DNA of 9,835 bases from Bacillota bacterium. GTDB taxonomy: Bacteria; Bacillota; Clostridia; Christensenellales; CALWSW01. Below the pieces are notes generated by a model, which had not been told where the DNA came from, ran no database searches, and saw nothing but the letters and a program-made list of their open reading frames with translations. The position numbers were made by a program, and so were the translations under genes. The stretch is taken from positions 1 through 9,835 of the forward strand of contig JAEYFO010000040.1 in the NCBI GenBank assembly GCA_023402915.1. The letters run 5' to 3'. Of this stretch, positions 7,010-9,835 are shown piece after piece. Within the stretch, counting starts at the first letter, position 1, and each line of letters opens with the position of its first letter.

Positions 7010-8092
7010 TTATTTTTTCAAAAAACTCCTTCGCGCCTCGCCGCGCAATTCAATGGAAGCGATCCCGCTGGCCATCATGATTCTGCGGAGAATCGGCCAG
7101 TAAAGCGCCGGACATTTTGCGTTTTTCAATGCCAGACGCAGCCGCAGATTCCGCGTGCGCCGGCGGTATTTTTTTGCAGCGCTGCCGCTGCCTTCGTTCA
7201 GTGTTTGCGCCAGCACAGCCCCGGAAAGCAGCGCGCTGCTGATGCCCTCAAGCGAGCTGGGGCTGATAAATCCCGCCGCCTCCCCCACGAGAAACATTGT
7301 CCCCTCTCCGCAGCAAAAACTCCGCAGTCCCCGTGGCCGCAGCACTTCGCAGGCCTCGGTTTTGAGCGGCCGGGGCATCGTGCATCCCAGGGCAGAGAAC
7401 TTTTCTTTCTGGCGTTCGAAGGCTGCTCGGGCATTTTTTGGCGGAAATGCCCCACCGAAAAGGATTTTTCCGTCCTTTGCCACCGACCAGCTGTAGCAAT
7501 CCGTTGTCTCGCTGTCAAAAAAGCAACGGTAAAGGGGCTGGGCATTTTCCTGCTCGAACCACTGCTGCACCGCCACATACCGCCGCAGCTTTTTCTTCGG
7601 ATAAAATGTCCGCCGCACAATCGAGTGCGCCCCATCGGCGCCAATGAGTATTTTTGCAGAAATTTCTTCCGCCGAACCGTCGGTTTTCCGAACGCGCAGG
7701 CGGTACCCCTCCGCTTCCCGCGCAACAAAAACGCAGCTTCCCCAAATACGCTCCACCCGCGGGGGAATTTCTTCCATCATCCACCGGTCAAATTTGTCCC
7801 GGTCCAGATTCAGGTAGAACCGCTGATAAAATCGGCGCAGACCGCTGTCCAGATCAATGGTTTCCACGGCAAAAATCTGTGGATCGACCAGCACAGCCTT
7901 GGGAAGATTCCACCCGAGCGACGCCATGATTTTCTGCGCGTCCGGCGCAAGCAAGCCGCCGCAGGGCTTCTGGAAAGCCGAATCCGGCGCTTTTTTGTCG
8001 ATGACTGCCACGGAAAATCCTTCGTTCAGCAACCGTGCCACAGTCGAACCTGCCGGGCCCACTCCAACGATCATAATATCATATTGCCGCAA
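7010..8092 (-). CDS. FAD-dependent oxidoreductase, geranylgeranyl reductase / FixC-like family
   Basis: A soluble flavoprotein of 360 residues. N-terminal FAD site G10-V-G-P-A-G15 after a hydrophobic strand; the family motif PCGG at 43-46 (in QKPCGGLLAP); RDKFDRW at about 98-104; the FAD/NADPH 'DG' motif GADGAHS at 151-157; and FLVGEAAGFISPSSLEGI at 267-284, the second FAD-ribityl motif. The last 50 residues are strongly basic (KKYRRRTRNLRLRLALKN). Members reduce prenyl double bonds or act as flavin oxidoreductases; the substrate here is unknown. The start codon is TTG: GAGGAG lies 7 nt upstream, and the next in-frame ATG would remove the first beta strand of the FAD fold. It has its own promoter and lies alone between the ribosomal operon and the glp operon, with no partner gene to suggest a pathway. 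Confidence 0.87.
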   Translation of the reverse strand: MRQYDIMIVGVGPAGSTVARLLNEGFSVAVIDKKAPDSAFQKPCGGLLAPDAQKIMASLGWNLPKAVLVDPQIFAVETIDLDSGLRRFYQRFYLNLDRDKFDRWMMEEIPPRVERIWGSCVFVAREAEGYRLRVRKTDGSAEEISAKILIGADGAHSIVRRTFYPKKKLRRYVAVQQWFEQENAQPLYRCFFDSETTDCYSWSVAKDGKILFGGAFPPKNARAAFERQKEKFSALGCTMPRPLKTEACEVLRPRGLRSFCCGEGTMFLVGEAAGFISPSSLEGISSALLSGAVLAQTLNEGSGSAAKKYRRRTRNLRLRLALKNAKCPALYWPILRRIMMASGIASIELRGEARRSFLKK

Positions 8093-8113
8093 ATCTCTTC
8101 TCCTCTATCGGTC

Positions 8114-8191
8114 AAAAATCTCCGATTTTTTGTCTTGAAGTCCTTTTGAAATTCGAATCGCTGTTTCCCTTATTTTGTGTGCAAGGACTTC
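8114..8191 (-). repeat. Inverted-repeat-rich 5' UTR of the FAD oxidoreductase gene
   Basis: A perfect 9-bp inverted repeat, GAAGTCCTT/AAGGACTTC (8191-8183 with 8145-8137 on the minus strand), encloses 37 nt. Downstream, AAAAATC and GATTTTT (8130-8124 and 8120-8114) form a 7-bp stem with a 3-nt loop. ATCGG in that stem could instead pair with CCGAT beside the GAGGAG ribosome site, so two folds exclude each other. I do not recognise a known riboswitch consensus here. Confidence 0.45.
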
Positions 8192-8229
8192 CACGCCGTC
8201 AATTCATGAATAGCTCAGAAATTTCTATT

Positions 8230-8238
8230 ATCATACCA
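8230..8238 (-). promoter_or_regulatory. Extended -10 promoter for the FAD oxidoreductase gene
   Basis: TGG-TATGAT on the minus strand forms an extended -10 element (5 of 6 matches plus TG). No good -35 is visible at the usual distance. Predicted start near 8223, giving a 5' UTR of about 130 nt; a perfect 10-bp palindrome, ATTCATGAAT (8202-8211), lies just downstream of that start. Confidence 0.45.
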
Positions 8239-8275
8239 CGGCTTTTCTTCCCGCGAAAGCAGCAAAATTCTTTCC

Positions 8276-8313
8276 AAAAACGCAAAAATGGCGCTGCTTT
8301 GCGGCAACGCCAT
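8276..8313 (-). terminator. Intrinsic terminator after rplL
   Basis: On the minus strand ATGGCGTTGC (8313-8304) pairs with GCAGCGCCAT (8297-8288), 10 bp with one G-U pair and a 6-nt loop. It is followed by U-rich sequence: TTTT, GCG, TTTTT (8287-8276). A small TTCCG/CGGAA hairpin (8324-8338) sits between it and the rplL stop codon. This should end the rplJL transcript. Confidence 0.9.
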
Positions 8314-8344
8314 CTTGTTTTGCTTCCGAAAGGCGGAAATCGAG

Positions 8345-8722
8345 TTACTTGATTTCCACAGAAGCGCCCACAGCCTTGAGCTGCTCGGCGATCTTCTCGG
8401 CATCTTCCTTGGACACGCCTTCCTTGAGGGGCTTGGGAGCGTTATCAACGACTTCCTTCGCTTCCTTCAGGCCCAGGCCGGTCAGCTCGCGGACGACCTT
8501 GATGACCTTGATCTTCTCAGCGCCAGCAGCGGTGAGGATCACGTCAAACTCGGTCTTTTCAGCAGCTTCCTCAGCGGGAGCAGCAGCACCGGCGACAGCA
8601 ACAGCACCGCCCATGGGAACGGCAGCGGAAACGCCAAATTCTTCCTCCAGAGCCTTCACCAGTTCGTCCAGCTCGAGGACAGTCATGCCCTTCAGGGCTT
8701 CAATAAACTGTTCCTTGTTCAT
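8345..8722 (-). CDS. rplL: 50S ribosomal protein L7/L12
   Basis: The stalk protein, 125 residues, present as dimers bound to L10, that recruits translation factors to the ribosome. The N-terminal dimerisation/L10-binding domain ([20 protein letters not shown]...) covers about 1-33. An Ala/Gly/Pro/Glu-rich hinge covers about 36-60, and the globular C-terminal domain carries the conserved [20 protein letters not shown] region and the [12 protein letters not shown] segment. The ATG was chosen over an upstream in-frame TTG because GGAGG stands 5 nt before it and because family members begin at this point. It follows rplJ by 48 nt and is closed by a strong terminator instead of running into rpoB. 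Confidence 0.98.
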   Translation of the reverse strand: MNKEQFIEALKGMTVLELDELVKALEEEFGVSAAVPMGGAVAVAGAAAPAEEAAEKTEFDVILTAAGAEKIKVIKVVRELTGLGLKEAKEVVDNAPKPLKEGVSKEDAEKIAEQLKAVGASVEIK

Positions 8723-8770
8723 AGTAACCTCCAAAAAATTTGTCAAATTTGCAATGATACTGGCCGATGG

Positions 8771-9304
8771 TTACGCCTCGGTGGCCTCGGCGGGAGCGGC
8801 TTCGCCGCCTTCCATCTTTTCCTTGATCGCGTTGAGCACGACGGCCATCTTCGTGAGAGGAGCCTTCATGCCGCCCAGGATCTGAGCGATGAGAACCTCG
8901 CGCGGGGGCAGATCTGCCAGCGCTTCGATCGCAGCGGTGTCAACCACCTTGCCGTTCACGATACCGCCCTTGATGACGCCCTTCTTGGACTTCTTCACAA
9001 AATCACGGATGACTTTGGCGGGCGCAACAGCGTCCTCGTGACCGAATGCGACAGCGGTAGGACCGGCAAAATAGCCGTTGACCGCCTCGTCGATGCCGGC
9101 GTCAACGCAGGCACGTTCCATGTAGGTGTTCTTGATGACGGCGTATTCCACGCCGGCCTTGCGGAAGTTGGAACGCAGCTCGGTGTCCTCTTCCACGGTA
9201 TAGCCGCGGTAGTCCACGAACACAACGCTCTGGGCGTTGGCGAGCTTTTCCTTGATCTGAGCAACTTTCGCCGCCTTGGCAGCGATAATCGTCTGATTTG
9301 CCAT
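8771..9304 (-). CDS. rplJ: 50S ribosomal protein L10
   Basis: The stalk base protein, 177 residues, that anchors L7/L12 dimers to 23S rRNA and, with L12, autoregulates its own operon by binding the leader RNA. The globular N-terminal domain shows the family pattern IKEKLANAQSVVFVDYRGYT, VIKNTYMERA, and FAGPTAVAFG. The C-terminal helix region (ILGGMKAPLTKMAVVLNAIKEKMEGGE) is the L12-binding part, ending in an Ala/Glu-rich tail. The ATG has an excellent AAGGAGGTGA upstream. It is the first gene after the L10-type leader and is co-transcribed with rplL. Confidence 0.98.
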   Translation of the reverse strand: MANQTIIAAKAAKVAQIKEKLANAQSVVFVDYRGYTVEEDTELRSNFRKAGVEYAVIKNTYMERACVDAGIDEAVNGYFAGPTAVAFGHEDAVAPAKVIRDFVKKSKKGVIKGGIVNGKVVDTAAIEALADLPPREVLIAQILGGMKAPLTKMAVVLNAIKEKMEGGEAAPAEATEA

Positions 9305-9495
9305 GATTGTTTCACCTCCTTTTTCAGGGAGTCGTATGCAAAAACCCCTGCCATGACAGCAGGGGCGAAAACGCAGAGCAAGCCGACCTCATAAAGAGGG
9401 AACATGCAGCGCCTCGGCCGGCTTCCCGAAGGAAATTGAGCCCGAAGGCACCCGCTGTCTATGGCGAAAGCTTATGCGATTTTGTTTTACTCACA
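9305..9495 (-). promoter_or_regulatory. L10-type ribosomal protein leader with attenuator
   Basis: The untranslated leader of rplJ-rplL. It has the GACAGCGGGTGC segment (9459-9448) characteristic of L10 leaders and short UUCG-capped hairpins (GCC-TTCG-GGC and TCC-TTCG-GGA) that may form the L10 binding region. A long stem pairs AAGCCGGCC (9424-9416) with GGTCGGCTT (9388-9380). A terminator closes the leader: CCCCTGC (9365-9359) with GCAGGGG (9351-9345), then U5 (9344-9340). GACAGCGGG (9459-9451) can alternatively pair with CCTGCTGTC (9363-9355) of the terminator arm over 9 bp, giving an antiterminator. L10(L12)4-dependent attenuation of this kind is known from B. subtilis. Confidence 0.85.
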
Positions 9496-9501
9496 GCAGA
9501 C

Positions 9502-9531
9502 AGTATAGCACATCTGAGCGAGCCGTGTCAA
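9502..9531 (-). promoter_or_regulatory. Strong sigma-A promoter for rplJ-rplL
   Basis: A perfect -35 TTGACA (9531-9526), an 18-nt spacer, and -10 TATACT (9507-9502) preceded by TGC as an extended -10. It begins 8 nt past the rplA stop codon, so rplJL can be expressed independently of the upstream genes. Predicted start near 9495. Confidence 0.88.
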
Positions 9532-9538
9532 GCGCAAA

Positions 9539-9835
9539 TTAGAACCTGACGGGGTTGATCTTGATGCCAGGGCCCATGGTAGAGGTCATGACGACGCTCT
9601 TGAGATAGGTGCCCTTGGCGGTGGCGGGCTTGGCCTTGATGACAGCTTCCATCAGGGTCTTGACGTTTTCGGTCAGCTTTTCGGTGCCGAAGGACGCCTT
9701 GCCCACGGGAACGTGAACGATAGCGGTCTTGTCCACGCGGTACTCCACCTTACCAGCTTTGATCTCGCGGACAGCCTTGGCGACGTCCATCGTGACCGTG
9801 CCGGACTTGGGGTTAGGCATGAGGCCCTTCGGGCC
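9539..9835 (-). CDS. rplA: 50S ribosomal protein L1, C-terminal part (5' end outside window)
   Basis: The last 98 residues of L1, the protein of the mobile L1 stalk that helps release deacylated tRNA and represses its own mRNA. The fragment opens with [15 protein letters not shown], the signature loop of L1, which includes an internal ATG that should not be taken as the start. It continues with [20 protein letters not shown], '[19 protein letters not shown]' and ends [25 protein letters not shown], all typical of bacterial L1. The order L1-L10-L7/L12 is the standard bacterial one. Its frame stays open to the window edge and about 130 N-terminal residues must lie beyond it. Confidence 0.97.
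   Translation of the reverse strand, partial: GPKGLMPNPKSGTVTMDVAKAVREIKAGKVEYRVDKTAIVHVPVGKASFGTEKLTENVKTLMEAVIKAKPATAKGTYLKSVVMTSTMGPGIKINPVRF

Noticed and set aside
8995..9405. Minus-strand frame overlapping rplJ and its leader
   Set aside because: It is an alternate frame of rplJ extended into the leader terminator; rplJ itself is certain.
9818..9820. Internal ATG of rplA as a start codon
   Set aside because: The frame continues upstream with the conserved G-P-K-G-L residues of L1, so this ATG is internal and the gene simply runs off the window.

Overview
This window is ordinary chromosomal DNA from a bacterium, most likely a member of the Bacillota (Clostridia-like). The reasons are strong AGGAGG-type ribosome binding sites, intrinsic terminators with U-tracts, GTG and TTG starts beside good Shine-Dalgarno sequences, an L10-type attenuator leader before rplJ, and a GlpP antiterminator linked to a glp operon of the GlpA-like / NoxA-like / DUF1667 type. 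The coding DNA is GC-rich. Every supported gene lies on the minus strand; the very long plus-strand open frames are antisense shadows. I see no mobile element, CRISPR array, tRNA or rRNA.

Layout in the direction of transcription (right to left). (1) Positions 9835-8284: the 3' end of rplA (L1), then a strong promoter, an L10-type leader with a terminator, rplJ (L10), rplL (L7/L12) and a strong terminator. rpoB, the usual next gene, is absent. (2) Positions about 8235-7010: a promoter, a roughly 130-nt 5' UTR rich in inverted repeats, and an orphan FAD-dependent oxidoreductase of the geranylgeranyl-reductase/FixC-like family. (3) Positions about 6850-359: a glycerol / glycerol-3-phosphate (G3P) catabolic operon. 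It begins with a consensus promoter and an attenuator-like hairpin, followed by glpK. After a 245-nt structured gap comes a tightly packed trio: a GlpA-like G3P dehydrogenase with a BFD-type iron-sulphur domain, an NAD-linked flavoprotein, and a DUF1667 protein. Then come glpP (G3P-responsive antiterminator) and an SGNH/GDSL esterase, closed by a strong, probably bidirectional terminator. (4) Positions 236-1: the start of a small lipoprotein gene that runs off the window.

How the genes fit together: GlpK makes G3P from glycerol and ATP. The GlpA-like enzyme oxidises G3P to dihydroxyacetone phosphate, and its electrons probably pass through the iron-sulphur domain to the second flavoprotein and NAD, with DUF1667 as a likely small Fe-S or metal partner. 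GlpP senses G3P and probably prevents termination at the leader hairpin in front of glpK, which would make the operon a positive-feedback loop. The esterase may free glycerol or acyl groups from esters, but that is only a guess from position.

I did not find a clearly new defence, mobile or biosynthetic system. The points most worth a second look are the glpK attenuator/GlpP circuit, the DUF1667 electron-transfer question, the structured 5' UTR before the orphan flavoprotein, the visible antiterminator pairing in the rplJ leader, and the break between rplL and rpoB.
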